Assembly (NCBI GenBank): GCA_026120185.1
Contig: JANUWF010001218.1
Location: 186,001 to 250,000 of the forward strand
DNA from: Voacanga thouarsii
Taxonomy: Eukaryota > Streptophyta > Magnoliopsida > Gentianales > Apocynaceae
Length of the DNA stretch: 64,000 nt
Direction: 5' to 3'
A program made the translations under genes and the position numbers. Below, piece after piece: positions 24,368 to 37,207 of the stretch. The first letter of the stretch is position 1. Every line of letters starts with the position of its first letter. The notes below the pieces were generated by a model. The model searched no databases and was not told the DNA's origin. It saw only the letters and a list, made by a program, of their open reading frames with translations.

Positions 24368-26040
24368 TTAGTCAGAATATGTGAATGGTTGCTGATTTAG
24401 TCCCGGCACCCTTTTTGGAGTGTTGTGCTCAGCAAAGCGACTGGACTTCCTTTTAACCACCACATGTTTCTGCCATTTACCATATGAGCTGCTAGCTATG
24501 GTTGTTTTGGGAGGAGATACTCCAATAGGAGTAAGTAGTGATGACTTTTCCTTACTCATAGGTGTCTGCCTTCCTTGTTCAGGTTCCTCAGATATCTGCT
24601 GTTGACTGAGGTCTTTATCTTTCAATTACTCTTCAATCTAAGTGGTTTTCATTTCTTCATCCTTCTTCTCCTTCATTGCGTCTTGTTCATTGTCATTTTC
24701 TTCCTCTTGGACAGTATGTTCTTTAGTCACTTGTTCTTGAGATGGTATTAATTTATCAGGTATGGTTTCATCCTTTTGGTCCTTTTCTTTCACAATAGTT
24801 AGCCTGTACCCAAAATTCTGGATTTCTAAACTTAGGCTATCTACCTTAACAGCCAACAAATTTATAGCTTCCAGAATGTTCTGACTGATGCATGTGTCAT
24901 GAATTTTCTATTTTCCATTGCTAGAGGACTCTTCTTGAGTTTCTATCTCAACCTTTCTTTTTGTTCTTGCAAGTTGAGCAGTCTTGCATTTGGCCTTAGC
25001 CTTTAACAGTTTTTCCTTTTCATTGTCGAAAGCATCTCTGAGTAGCTTCCACTCATTATCCATTCTCACATATCCCGTTTTCTTATAAGACTAAAAGCTG
25101 TAAACATTCATCTTTGAAGGTGCAGGGGTGATCAAGCTCAGATCAACATTGAAATATCTAAATACTTTGATTAATAAATTCCATAAGGTAGGGCTTTGCT
25201 TGAGGTGTTCCTTATTTGCATCATCAATTTCGTAGCAAGATATCCAAAACTTATTGGTCTATGCTCGAATAGCGCCAACATTATTACCATCTACATAATA
25301 TTTATAGAAGTTTTGTGACCAAAATTTGGAACCACCATGGTTGAAACCATATAGTGCAGAATCCTACCAGGTCCATTTAGCCACTTATTGTTCCTTTCAC
25401 TTGAATTCTTAAAACTCCTCCCACCAGTAAATATTCTTTCAAATTTTCCCAAATCAAACAGATCAGTTCCCTCCAGGAACTTGTTCAGTTCAAAAAATTG
25501 AATACATTCATCTCTAACACCATATATTCTGTTCAATAAACAATGATCGAACTTAAGATTCTTTCCTCCAACTTTTAGAGTTTTCCACCGGACCATAAAA
25601 CCTCATCCAGTTTCCTCTAATCGGTTCTTTCTCAGATTAGCATAAAATTCCCATATAAAAGTAGTGAAAAAATTTTCATCAACAGATAACAAGGTTCCCT
25701 ATCTGAAAGACTCAAATATATTCAAAATATTTATAAAAATCAGGAAAAACTCTGAATTAGCGTCATAACCAACAATCACAGTTCGGTTTTTTGAAACCCA
25801 GTTATTAAAGTCGGATTCACTTTTAAAGTCAAGAAAATGGAGTACCTGAGTCTCGGAACTTTCCTGTTCCGGAGTTAATTCTAATGAATCGGTCTAAGAA
25901 GTAGGGAGTTCAGGAATGGCTTCCATTTATTTTCTCTTTGCAGTCGATTTCGTCTCAGTAGTCAATTTCTTCTTCATTGTTGTAGTGATTTTCTGGATTT
26001 TCTTTTACTTTAGTTTGGTCAATTTTGGAGATTTAACCAT
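24368..26040 (-). pseudogene. Extra (env-position) ORF of element B, about 550 codons, broken
   Basis: From an ATG at 26040, in the same place relative to pol as in element A, a reading frame with scattered stops runs to 24368. It has a basic N-terminus, then FYANL, LKVGGKNLKFDHCLLNRIYG and GRILHYMVSTMVVP (25,620-25,290), the core of the plant transposon-protein domain found in SIRE-type elements. A long charged C-terminal part follows (Glu/Lys-rich, 24,860-24,640) with a Pro/Ser-rich end. The frame shifts between the central and C-terminal parts. Length and layout match the copy in element A. No membrane segment is evident. Confidence 0.65.
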
Positions 26041-26559
26041 TGTGATCAAAAGGTAGAGGCTTGGGCTTTTAGTTTTTCAGAGAGAAAACGAAGAAATTTT
26101 CAAGAGAGAAAGATAGAGTTCTCTGTAGTTTTCAGAATCCGAGAATGAAGAGAGAGAAAAGCTCTTTGTGGTTTCCTAAGAGGTTGTGAAAATAAGTACA
26201 ATCAAGTACATTGGAAAGAGACTTTCATCAGAGATTTCAAAAGCTATCTTGAAAAAAGTGCTATTATTTTGAATTTCAAAAAGAATAATCTGGAAGCAGT
26301 CATTTTTTAAAAACATACGAAGCATCAGGTTGTTTTTATTTTGGATAGAGGCTCCATCCAAAATGTTCATCCAAAAGAAAATTCTTTAAAGCGAGACTTT
26401 CGAAAGATGAATTTTGGATTTATTCTTCGAAGTAGTACATCCAAAGTCTCCTTTCGAAATTATATTTCTTTAGATACCTGCAAAAATAAATGATCAATTT
26501 TTTCCAAACAAAACTTTAGTCACACAATTTTTGTGATACCCAATCCTCTTCTCAAAAAG

Positions 26560-28150
26560 AAGAATCTGTCTTCAGGTAGGGGTGGTTTTGTGAATATATC
26601 TGCAAGTTGATCATTTGTGGGGATATATTCTACACAAACATCATCTTTAAGTACATGATCTCTAATAAAATGATACTTAACCTTAATATGCTTAGTCTTA
26701 GAATATTGAACAGGATTTTTTTATCAAATTGATTGTGCTTGTATTATCACGTAGTATAGGTACGCAATCGAAACTAAGACCAAAATCATGCAATGTGTTT
26801 TTTATTCACAAGATTTGCGCACAATAGCTCCCTGCTGCAATATATTCAATCTCGGTTGTGGATAAGGATACACAAGCTTGTTTATTGCTATGCCATGACA
26901 CTAAAGAACGTCTGAGAAATTGACAATGCACACTAATGCTTTTTCGCTCAACTTTACAGCCTGCATAGTCTATATTAGTATAGGCTATAAAATCAAAGGA
27001 GTTAGTACGAGGATACCATAAGCCATAATCATACGTTCCAACCAAGTATTTAAGGATGCGTTTTATAGCACATAAGTGGGATTCTTTTGGACACGATTGA
27101 AATCTAGCACAAAGACAAACTGAAAACATAATATCTGGTCGGCTAGTAATAAGATATGGCAAACTCCCAATCATACCTCTGTATTCTGATTTGTCCACTT
27201 TCTTACCCTTTCATCCTTGTCCGGTTTTAGAGAAGTGCTCATAGGTGTACTAATTTCTTTGGCTTCGTTCATACCGAATCTCTTGAGTAGTTCTTTAGCG
27301 TACTTAGCTTGATTTAGAAAAATTCCATCATTAGTTTCTTTAATTTGCAATCCAAGAAAGAAGTTGAGTTCTCTCATCATGCTTATCTTGAATTTTTGCT
27401 GCATAGTATTGGCAAACATCTTACACAAGGATTTATTAGTAGCATAAAAAAATAATATCATCAATATAAATTTGGACAATGAGAAGATCATCAGAATTTT
27501 CTGATATGATAAACAGTGTAGTATCAATCAAGTCTCTTGAAAAACCTTTTGAAAGTAAGAATTCACTAAGCCTTTCATACCAAACTCGTGGGGCTTGTTT
27601 TAAACCATAAAGAGCCTTTGAGAGTTTAAAAACATGATTTGGAAAATACTCATGAATAAAACTTGAAGGTTGTTCTACATATACTTCCTCTTCAATAAAA
27701 CCATTAAAAAAATGCACTTTTAACATCCATTTGATAAAGTATGAAATTTTTTAAAGATGTAAAGGCAAGTAGTATTCTTATGGACCCTAATCTAGCAACG
27801 GGAGCAAATTTCTCGTCATAGTCAATGCCCTCTTCTTAATTGAATCTTTGGGCAACAAGTCTAACTTTATTTCTAATCACCACTCCGTGTTCATCAAGTT
27901 AGTTTCTGAAAACCCACTTGGTACCAATGACCGGATGATCAAGTGGCCTAAGAACAAGTTTCCAAACTTGATTTTTCTCAAATTGGTTCAGCTCTTCTTG
28001 CATAGCTGGGGTCCAAAAGTCATCATGCAAAGCCACATCAATACAATTAAGTTCAATACTAGAAACTAAAGCAAAATTGTCTACAAAGTACCGTCTAGCT
28101 TTGACTTCACAGCTTGGATCACTAATAATTTGCTCTTTTGGATAACTTTT
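26560..28150 (-). pseudogene. Element B reverse transcriptase and RNase H
   Basis: Segment 27726-27436 has FFNGFIEEEVYV, LSKALYGLKQAPRVWYERL and the catalytic YIDD in IVQIYIDDIIFL. 27527-27171 has ELNFFLGLQIKET and LLKRFGM. 27198-26806 has GSLPYLITSRPDIMFSVCL, LKYLVGTYDYGLWY and the RNase H end with STTEIEYIAAG. The order is normal for copia pol, but frameshifts break it into several segments. 26,560-26,800 holds the degenerate RNase H tail. Confidence 0.85.
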
Positions 28151-28199
28151 AATCTTTTGATAGTCCTTGATCAGTGAACTCTACGGTTTCTTGCTTGTT

Positions 28200-29570
28200 T
28201 TATTCAGCTTTTTGTTCTTCCAATTCTTCTTCTTTGGCATGAATGTCAAGCGATGGAGCCTTATTTTGTTCTTTACCTTTTTCTTTTGAAATTCTTACAT
28301 CATCATCATCATCTTTTCTTGAAGTATAAATATTAGATTCATCAAATACCATATGTACGGATTCTTCCACACATAGAATTCTCTTATTATACACTCTAAC
28401 CTTTTTATTGGAAGAGTATTCAAGGAATAGAGCTTCATCGAATTTGCTATCAAAATTTTCAAGATTATCTTGAGTATTAAGAACAAAACTTTTGGAACCA
28501 AATACTTTAAAATAGGAAATTGATGGAGTTTTGTCAAACATAAGCTCAAAAGGTGTTTTTCATAGAAAATGTCTCAGCATGACTCGGTTAACAATATAAC
28601 ATGTTGTATTGACAGATTCAGCCTAAAAGTATTTTGGAAGAGGGTTTTTACAAATCATGGATCTAGCCATTTCTTGTAAGGTTCTATTTTTCTTTTCAAC
28701 AACACCATTTTATTGAGGAGTTTTAGTAATTGAAAAGTTGTGAAAAAACTCCATTTTCATCACAAAGATGTGTAAACTCATTATTGCAAAATTCTCTACC
28801 ATTGTCATTCCTAATAGAAATTAATTTGCATCCAATAGAGTTTTGGACACGCTTAAATAATCTAGAAAATTCAGAGAATGCCTCATTTTTTTGTCCAAGA
28901 AACAAGGTCCAAGTAAATCTTGAGAAATCATCTACTAGAATATAAACATACCTCTTACCATCAAGGCAAGTGATCCTCATCGGTCCACCAAGGGGTTTTG
29001 ATGTGGAACTCATTTTCTTGGGCTTAAGAGGTTTTGATCTATTTTTCAAATTGACATGCATCTTATATTCTACTTTTATCAAACTTCAATTTGGACAGAC
29101 CCCTAACAAGCTCTTTTGAAGACAATTTGTTTAGCAAATCAAATGATACATGGCCTAACCTTCTATGCCAAATATAGCTATCATTATCATGTACGGAAAG
29201 ACATCTAATATTAGGAGCCATAAGATCATTAAGATAGAATACATATACACTCCTAACACGGTTAGTAATAAAAATTGTTTCATTACTTGAGCTGTACATA
29301 ATAGAGTAAGAATCTTTCTCAAAGGTAACTTTGCAACCATTGTCACATAATTGATTAATATTAGGCAAGTTGTATTTCAGCTCATCAATCAATAAAACTT
29401 GTTTGATAATGGTTAAAGTTCCTTTACCAATGTTACCTATGCCAAGTATCTTCCTTTTCTTTTTGTCTCCAAAGGTAACGAACCCATCATTTGTAACTTG
29501 AACATCTTCTAATAGGGTTGCATTGCCAGTCATGTGTCATGAGCATCCACTATCCAAGAACCACTTTGTG
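28200..29570 (-). pseudogene. Element B protease end and integrase
   Basis: Near 29,540-29,575 the minus strand gives WFLDSGCS, the protease active site with DSG intact, followed by an in-frame TGA where Arg is usual, then HMT. 29533-29063 holds the end of protease and the GAG_pre-integrase motif IWHRRLGHVSFDLLNKL. 29082-28723 is the integrase core with LVDDFSRFTW and ISIRNDNGREF. 28541-28200 is the integrase C-terminal part, with SYFKVFGSKSFV, and an acidic linker. Confidence 0.85.
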
Positions 29571-29599
29571 AAACTTATTTTCTCCAGAGAATGTATCTA

Positions 29600-31446
29600 T
29601 ACATGAGATGGGAGAGTAATTTTTGGTACCTATATCTTCTTGGATCCATGGGGGTTAGTAATAATTCTTTTAATTCTCCAATCAGTTTTCATTCCTAACC
29701 CAATACTTTTCCTAATATGACATCTAGATGCATTGTATCCATTTTTAACACAATAAGTGCAACATGTGTAATTTTTGTTTGAGGAGCTTGTTTTCACAAA
29801 ATAAGACTTGTGTTTTCCTGTTTTGTGCATATTACTGTAGCTAAGGCTATTTCTGTTTCCAGCCATCCGTTGAACTCCAAGAAGTTTATGCAGATTGCTT
29901 CAGCCATTAGTGAATTTTTCAATACAAGTAATGAAATCATCAACTTTCATTTTCATATTATCAAATTCGCAGATCATAACTTCAAGAGATGAGATTTTAT
30001 TACACAAACATTTATTCGCATGATCAAAACAATTCAAGAAAGTAGAAATAATTTCTTTTTCAATATTCAAGCAGCATATGGAGTCAAGAAGAGTTTTGTT
30101 CTCATTTATCAAATTGCCATTCTCATTTGATAAGAAATCAATTTTCACTTTCATTTCCTTGTTCCTTCTTGACGGTCTTTTTAATTCATGGAACATATCA
30201 ATAAGAAGTTCATTTGGATTATCAATATTGTTATAAGTAGAATCATGCAATTCAGCTACAAGTTTAGATGTGGAGGAGTTTACCTTATCCTCTACTGTCG
30301 TGAAGTATATGTTAACAGTTTTATTTTTAGAATCTCTATTTTTCTCAGATTCGGACTCATTTTGATCCCCAAGTTCTCATCAATCCTTTTCGTTTCTTTA
30401 TTTTCAGATCCTTCCCTTTATTTTTTAGCATCTTGGCTTCTTTCTCTTTAGCTATTGGACAGTTAGCAATGAAGTGTTTGGTACTCTTGCGTTCATAGCA
30501 TTGAGGCTTAAAATGTGAGGTTTGTCCATTTCTTTTTACGAACTTTTTTCCTCTTTTGAAGTTTTCCTTTTTGAACAGCTTTCTGAATTTCTTTGCAATC
30601 ATGGATAATTCTTCGATATCCACTTCAGTTCCATCATCACTATCAGATTGACTACTATTAGCGTCCTCATCAATAGCTTTCAGTGTTGTTCCTCTTTTAC
30701 CTTTGTCATTGTCATCAAAATTTTTAAACCTTTTGAACTTCATTTCATGAGTTAAGAGACAGCCAATTAGCTCTTCAGTAGGTAAGGTTTTCAAATCTTT
30801 TGATTCCTCCACAGCTAAAGCTTTAGGTTGCCAGCTCTTTGGTAAGGCATCCAAAATTTTTCTATTTTGTTCTCCAAGGGAATAGTGTTTCCCATAAGCC
30901 TTAAGTCCATTTGCAATATTTATGAATCTAGTGAATATATCAGTTATGCTCTTATTTGACTTCATAGTAAATAATTCATAATCATGAATTAAAAGCCCCA
31001 ACTTCAATTCCTTCACTTAATTTGTCCCTTCATAGGTAACTTCAAGCAATCTCCACATGTTATGAGTTGAATCACAGCCACTTACTCTGTTATATTCAGT
31101 GATATCAAGGGCACAACATAGAATGTTTATAACTTAAAAATTCAATGTCATTTTGGCATTGTTTTCAGCATCATATTCATCACTTTGTTTTGGAACTATT
31201 CAACCTTTAACATTTCTAGAAGGAATATTTGGTCCTCCTTTAATTAAATTCCATAGCTCAAAATTAATTGAGCAAATATAGATCTTCATGCGATTTTTTT
31301 AGAATGTGTAATTACTCCCAGTGAACAAAAGAGGTCTATTTGTCGAAGATCCCTTGACATATGGAAAAGAAGAGATATTTTCCATAAGGATCTTTTCTAC
31401 AACGCTGTTTAGCCGAAGAAGAATAGACCAATGCTCTGATATCAAA
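29600..31446 (-). pseudogene. Element B gag
   Basis: 31016-30357 is the best-preserved gag segment. It has the UBN2-type core (LLIHDYELFTMKSNKSITDI, LPKSWQPKALAVEESKDL, TLPTEELIG), typical of SIRE-like copia gag, and the zinc-knuckle zone in which CYERKSTKHFIANC replaces the usual CxxC pattern. Downstream segments (30250-29900, 29866-29630) form a long coiled region and a second Cys/His patch before the protease. Stops separate the pieces. Confidence 0.85.
31433..31444 (-). other. Primer-binding site of element B
   Basis: GCTCTGATATCA is the complement of TGATATCAGAGC, one base from the initiator tRNA-Met primer site TGGTATCAGAGC, two bases inside the 5' LTR at 31447. Confidence 0.8.
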
Positions 31447-32675
31447 TGAAAAATCTTAGGGGGGTAAATAAGATTTTTGACAAATTTTAAAATACTTTTC
31501 AAAAAAGGATCTATTTTTTGAAATCTTCTTTTTAATTCCCAAATCGAGGAGTTTGCTAGATATGCAAAGAAGAGTTTTGAACAGCCTTAAGGAACCAACT
31601 AGGTTATGAGTGAAATGAGACAAGAGATATGCAATTAATACAAAAATAAAGATGGGTTGGTGAGAGTCATAAATATTTCTTTTGAATTATTGAAACCATT
31701 GAGCGGAGAAATTTGCAAGCCGTCAAAATTTAAATGCAAGGAAGATGAACAAGAGATTTATAGTGATTCGATCTTCCAAGATCTACATCCACTACTTTAA
31801 GTTCACACTCAAGGATTTTAAACCGGATCTCTATAAACTCAAGTTAACACAATGGTGTTTGTCTACACCAATTATACAAGAGGATTACCACACTTGATTT
31901 TACTAAAACTTCTCAATCAACTACAGATCAAGGCTCACCCCAAATAGGATTTACATCACAATCTTGATATTCAAAAAGAATTATAAAAATGAAACAGAGA
32001 TAGCTCACACTTTTGAGCAAATGTGCAAACAAATGAGCACCAGCAATCTTTACCTTTTGAAACAATCAGATTTCACTTTGAAACACTAATGAAAATAGAG
32101 ATTTTTGTATTCTTGAGTGTAAGAGTGTTTTTAAAAAATGTAGGATAAAAATCTACTTTAAAATCAAGTTTCAAAAGTTTTTATAAAAGCAAAAAGTACA
32201 GCTCCAATGGCTAAAAAAGGCTAGTTTCTCGCTGTCGGATTTTTTAAAGTTTTGGACTCAAAGATCGGATAAGGGTACGTCCAAAAGGTGAGTCCAAAAT
32301 AGCACTTTTTTATGCATAAATATTTTGACACTGTTCACAGAGTCTTGGACAAAGCTTTTGAATGCAGAGCCATCCAAATTATTCAATCCAAAATTCTGAA
32401 GACTTAATACTTTGAAATCTTTTTGCTCGTATGCTTCAAGATAGAAATAAATTGAATCATAAAGTAAATAAGACATAGAAATTTACACACTATACCTTAA
32501 CAAACGATTCCTAATCAAAAGTTCTTTCACAAAAACTTCATGATCTTGCGAGCTCTTAGGTTGAAGTTATACTTGATCAATCACCACTTTGGATTCTATT
32601 TACTCAAGAGTTACTTAACAACCTTATTTGCATGTCTTGAAAGAATAGAGGTCAAACAAATCCTATCACATGTAA
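31447..32675 (-). repeat. 5' LTR of element B, truncated (1,229 bp)
   Basis: Aligns with 21732 to about 22960. The outer 70 bp or so present in the partner are missing, and element A sequence resumes at 32676. Confidence 0.82.
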
Positions 32676-33130
32676 TTCCCAAACGTCATTCCTCTCAAAC
32701 TGTTGTAGTTTATCTTGAATAGGAATAATTCAATGCCCATCTGTCAGGGCTTCTTTAACACTTTTAGGTTCCAATAATGATGTATAACAAGCATATTTAA
32801 CCATCTCCTTGTAATCAACTCTTGGTCTTTCTTGAGTTTTTCTTGATTCATTCATACTTCCAATAATCAAATCTATTGGATGGTTCTTCTTTGCTCTAGA
32901 TGATGGTGCTTTCGGTTGAACTCCCACTTGCTCTTAAACTGGATCATCCTATCATACTTTGTCCAGGTTATCTGTTGAGAATACTTATCAGTGTTTTGCA
33001 CAAACTCATCATTATCTGCTGGCAGTTCTTTTTTATATTTAATATCTGAAGCAATATCCTCAACCACTACATTTATTGATTCCATAACAACTTGTATTCT
33101 CTTATTGTAAACTCAAAAAGCTTTGCTATT
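32676..33130 (-). pseudogene. Element A reverse transcriptase, N-terminal part
   Basis: ORF 32927-32730 has IIGSMNESRKTQERPRVDYK and TSLLEPKSVKEAL, the segment just before the copia reverse transcriptase domain. 33085-32873 is the linker behind integrase. The coding region is cut at 32675 by element B. Confidence 0.72.
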
Positions 33131-34360
33131 GTTAGAGTATCCTTCGTCATTTTTCTTGTCAAACTTTCCCAATTTTACCTATCATTTAGGATATAATACT
33201 TATTTACAAATACATGAAAATAATTCAATTTAGGCTTTCGACCATTCCAAATCTCATAAGCGGTCTTCTTGGTATGAGGATTGAAGTATGTCTAGTTGAT
33301 AATATGTGTCGCAGTATTTACTACTTCTCCCCAACATTTATGTGGAAAATCTTTAGCATTCAATAGGTCTCTTGCCACTTCTTGAATAGTTCTATTCTTC
33401 CTTGCAGCTACACAATTTTGTTGAGGTGTCTTTAGCACAGAAAATTCATGTTGAATTCTATTCTTAACACAGAGTTCAGTGAATAGATTATTATCAAATT
33501 CTTTTCCATGATCACTTCATATTCGTTTTATCTTAACACCTTTATGAGTTTGCACTGTAATAAATAGCCTTTGGATTACCTCAAATACATCTAATTTCTG
33601 TCTTAGAAAATATACCCATGTATATCGTGAAAAACCATCAACACATATTAACACATACCTTTTATCCCTAATACTCTCTGTTTAAGTAGGACCAAATAAA
33701 TCCATGTGAACGAGTTCATGAAATGATGTTGTAGCAATTTGTTGAAGTCTGACATGAGACATCTTGATTTGTTTACCACTCTGACTTGCACCATAGACAT
33801 TCCAGCTAATTTTACCCAATTTAGGCAAACCACGAGTAGCTCATGTTGTACTCAAAGGTTCCAACTGACTATAGTTAACATGTCCCAACTTTTGATGCAA
33901 TAGATCAACTTCATCAAATTTAGATATCTTGCACTTATGAGAGTTTGATACGCATATAGCAATTATCAGAAGTTCTATCTCCAGTGATTACACAATTGCC
34001 AGTTTTGTCTATAACAAGACATTTTACCTTATCAAAATTGATTATCATGTTTTCGTCACACAGTTGGCTAATGCTTATCAAATTTGCTGTCAATCCATTT
34101 AAATGTAAAGTTCTAAGTTTTGGTATACTTTTAATATTTAGTATACTTGTGCCAACAATCTTTCTTTTTTTTTTTAACCATCACCAAACGTAACTAAACT
34201 ACCACTCTTATCTTCATAATCGGCTTGAAATTCCTTTCTTCCTATCATGTGTTTAGAGCAATCACTATCAAGATATCATACATTTTCCATTAAGGCTTTT
34301 AGAGACAAGTGAACCACATATACTTTAAGCTTAGATTTTCTGACCGAAATGCACTTTAAT
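33131..34360 (-). pseudogene. Element A integrase and protease region
   Basis: The minus strand shows degraded integrase in several frames: HTKKTAYEIWN-like sequence near 33,250, QNCVAARKNRTIQ near 33,400, and DKTGNCVITGD near 33,990. The pieces are in the correct order, but none is open for more than about 60 codons. Confidence 0.65.
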
Positions 34361-34399
34361 TTGGATGTTTTCCTCCCTTTGTCAAACTCAAGTTTGATA

Positions 34400-36249
34400 G
34401 CATTTCTCCCATGTTAGAGATCTTTGAATCTTCTCAAGTAATTATTCTAGCTATGACATGCAAGAGAACATTAGTCACAATTAACTTGGAGTTTCTTAAG
34501 TTTTGCTGTTAATCTTCTTAGTTGCTCCTTCTTTTTAGCGACTATCGTGTTTGCATGATGTGCAGTAGCATTCTCGTTGAACTTATTATATCACAATCCT
34601 ATCTTGTTATATGACGATTTCCTAAAAGATAATACTCCATCTAATTTTGCCTTTCCAGTGTTTAGCCTTTTGATAGATGATTTATCATTCATCAATAGTT
34701 GATTGGCTTTGTGCAACTCCTAATCCTTGAGTTTTGATTCTTGCACCTTTTGACCAATCTCACTCTTATACACTCTTAACTTGTGATGCTGATCACTAAT
34801 GGATTGACTAAGTTCTTCAACTTGTTTCTTTAGCTGTTTAATTTACTTTATATCTCTTGCCATTTTGAATACAGCAGTTCACATTCTTCTAAGAGTGCTT
34901 CAAGCATCATTTCTTCATCATAACTATCAAACCCATTCTCTTCACTGTCAGTGACTTCTTCTTTAACTATTGCATTAAATGCAATGTTACTAGATTGACC
35001 AACGTTATCTCCTTCATCAGTACTTGATTCCTCTAGATAATCTTGAGTATCATCTTCATTGTCACTCAAGGTGGTGTTGTAAGATCTGTTCTTCAATTTG
35101 TTCTTCAGATTTCTTCAATCTACACGAATATGCCCAATTCCACTACATTCATGACATTTCAGTCTTTTTGGAGAGTTCTTGTTCTCCATTGGTTTTTGCT
35201 CAGTGTATGCCTTTTTTGGAGCTTTGAATTTCTTGTTAAAAGTTATGCTGAAGGATTTATTCATTTGTTACATTTTTTTAGCATTCTGTTAAACTTTCTT
35301 ACCAACAATCCTATATCCTCATCAGATGTTTCTTTTGAATCCTTTTTAGCTTTAAGTGCGACACCTTTATCTTTGGATTTTACCTGAGATTGCAGATTCA
35401 TGTTATAGGTCTGAAGAGAGCCTATTACTTCATCCAACTGCAATGCTAACACATCTCGACATTTTTTAATGGCTACAACTTTAGGTTGAAATCTTGATGG
35501 TAAGGATCTCAACATCTTCTAAACCAGTCTCTCTTCTGAATAGAATTCACCAAGATGATATGCCCGATTTGCAATATCTCTTAATTTGTTTCCGAACATG
35601 GCTATAGTCTAATGTTCACCCATCTTTAACTCCTCAAATTAAGTTGTTAGCCGTTGTCTTTTTACCTTCAAATAGTACTAGTTTCTTTAAATAATGTTTA
35701 TAGTTTGTCCCATGCTTCCTTAGCAGATTCACAAGTGGAGATCAACTTGTATTATTCTTGCCCAATTGTAGAAAAGATAGTGTTTAAAGCCTTAGCGTTA
35801 GCATTTGCAAATTGACATTCCTCACTTGTCCATTCTAAAATTGGTCTCTTCTTAGATGTTCTAGCACTAGTACCTACCTTTGTTGGTGGTTTCTAATCAA
35901 CTTCAACAGCCTTCCATGAATCAATATCTAGATTTCGAATAAATATTCTTATCTTGGTCTTTCAATATGCATAATGTCCAGATTTCGAAATTGGTTTCTT
36001 CTCAAATGTTCCAGCACTAGTACCCGCCTTTGTTGGTGATTTCTAATCAACTTCAACAACCTTCCAGGCATCAATATCTAGATTTCGAATAAAGATTCTC
36101 ATCCTGATTTTTCAGTGTGTATAATTTTTGCTTTCAACAATAATGGTCGTGTGACAGAGTTTCGTTTATCGACTACTCTAGACATAATTTCCAAACTAAC
36201 TTCTAAGATCTCACCTGTTAAATCAATAGCAACTTCAACAAAGTGAACC
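34400..36249 (-). pseudogene. Element A gag
   Basis: 35515-35261 has MLRSLPSRFQPKVVAIKKCR and LDEVIGSLQTYNMNLQ, the SIRE-like gag core. 35096-34848 is an acidic segment. 34,400-34,830 is the coiled C-terminal part. 36,000-36,110 repeats 35,880-35,990 almost exactly, a local duplication of about 110 bp. Many stops. Confidence 0.72.
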
Positions 36250-36263
36250 GCTCTAATGCCACT

Positions 36264-37202
36264 TGTTAGTTTTGGATTGTCAATCTCCTATGAGTTTGTT
36301 AAGCTTCTTGTTAAAGTTATGTTAGTTTGACAAGCAGTAATATAAAGAGTCTAACAAATACAATAAATTAATAACGTAGTTTGGCTGTCAATAAGCCTAC
36401 GTCTGTGGGTCCTAAACTAATAAAAAGCTCCACTAAAAACTTTAATCAAAGTACAAGGATTATATTTATCTCAAGCATCAAGTGATCCCTAGTGGAATTT
36501 TGACAAAACACAACTCCAATGTTCGTTTGTCAAACTTACTAAAAACCTTCGCTGCAATCAACTCTATAGATTGAGTTCTAATCAATCTTCGCTACTACAA
36601 CTCAATGGATTCTCGTTTGACTTAGTCTCTCAAACAGAAAAACTGAAGCTTCATAGAATATATTTGATTCAAGCTTTTCTTGAATAGATGTGAGTAACAG
36701 ACAATACACAAGCTTGAATCTCTATTACAATATTGCAAAAAAGAAACACCGGCACTAAAGATTGCAAGAGGTCACCATCAATGAATCAACATACATCTTA
36801 AATATTCAAACTGCACATAAAGCTTTGTGAGAACTCCTCAAAATATTTTCTATTCAATCACACATAGAAGTCTTTGCTTCAGCCGCCTTTATATTATGTA
36901 AATCATGCGGTTTTATTTAATTAGGAAATTGCTGAACACTTCACGTTTCCTATTTCTTCTACAGTTTCATTTTCACACGGCTTTCTTTTTCTCACCGCTC
37001 AATCTTCTTGAAATAAGATCTTCTAGAATTTATCCTTAGATTCTCACTAGATCCTACATAAATCTTCCTAAGATAGATTTTCAAATATCTTAAAATTCAA
37101 CCGGCATCAAATATATGCCAAAATAGTCTTCTACAAAGATTCTATCACCAATCCAGTTTGCCAAAGTCAACTGTTGAAGATACCATACCAATGACCGTAA
37201 CA
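36264..37202 (-). repeat. 5' LTR of element A (939 bp)
   Basis: TGTTAGTTTTGGATTG to CCAATGACCGTAACA. The decayed primer site complement GCTCTAATGCCA is at 36250-36261. Confidence 0.85.
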
Positions 37203-37207
37203 ACAGA

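Larger units (their letters stand above)
21732..32675 (-). mobile_element. SIRE-like copia retrotransposon B, nested in element A
   Basis: Direct repeats at 21732-23031 and 31447-32675 start TGAAAA(G/A)(C/T)CTTAGGG. Inside the right copy, GCTCTGATATCA at 31433-31444 is the reverse complement of an initiator-Met primer site. Right of the left copy, the reverse complement of AAAAAGTGGAAGAT is the polypurine tract. Both show a minus-strand element. Coding order leftwards is gag, protease, integrase, reverse transcriptase, RNase H, extra ORF. The right LTR stops at TGTAA (32675), about 70 bp short of the left copy, so that end has suffered a deletion and no target duplication remains. LTR divergence is by my rough estimate 8-9%, less than that of its host A. 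Confidence 0.88.
15420..37202 (-). mobile_element. SIRE-like copia retrotransposon A, carrying two nested insertions
   Basis: Direct repeats at 15420-16359 and 36264-37202 start TGTTAG(G/T)TTTGGAT. Just inside the right copy, the reverse complement of TGGCATTAGAGC is a decayed initiator-Met primer site, so the element runs on the minus strand. Going leftwards the order is gag, integrase, reverse transcriptase, RNase H, an extra ORF, then the 3' LTR. Reverse transcriptase is split by element B (21732-32675) and the extra ORF by solo LTR C (16758-18511). The LTRs differ heavily, by my rough estimate 15-20%. The flanks ATATA and ACAGA match at only three of five positions. It is the oldest insertion here. 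Confidence 0.88.

Noticed and set aside
15415..37207. Target-site duplication of element A (ATATA / ACAGA)
   Set aside because: Only three of five bases agree. The element boundaries rest on LTR ends, not on this.
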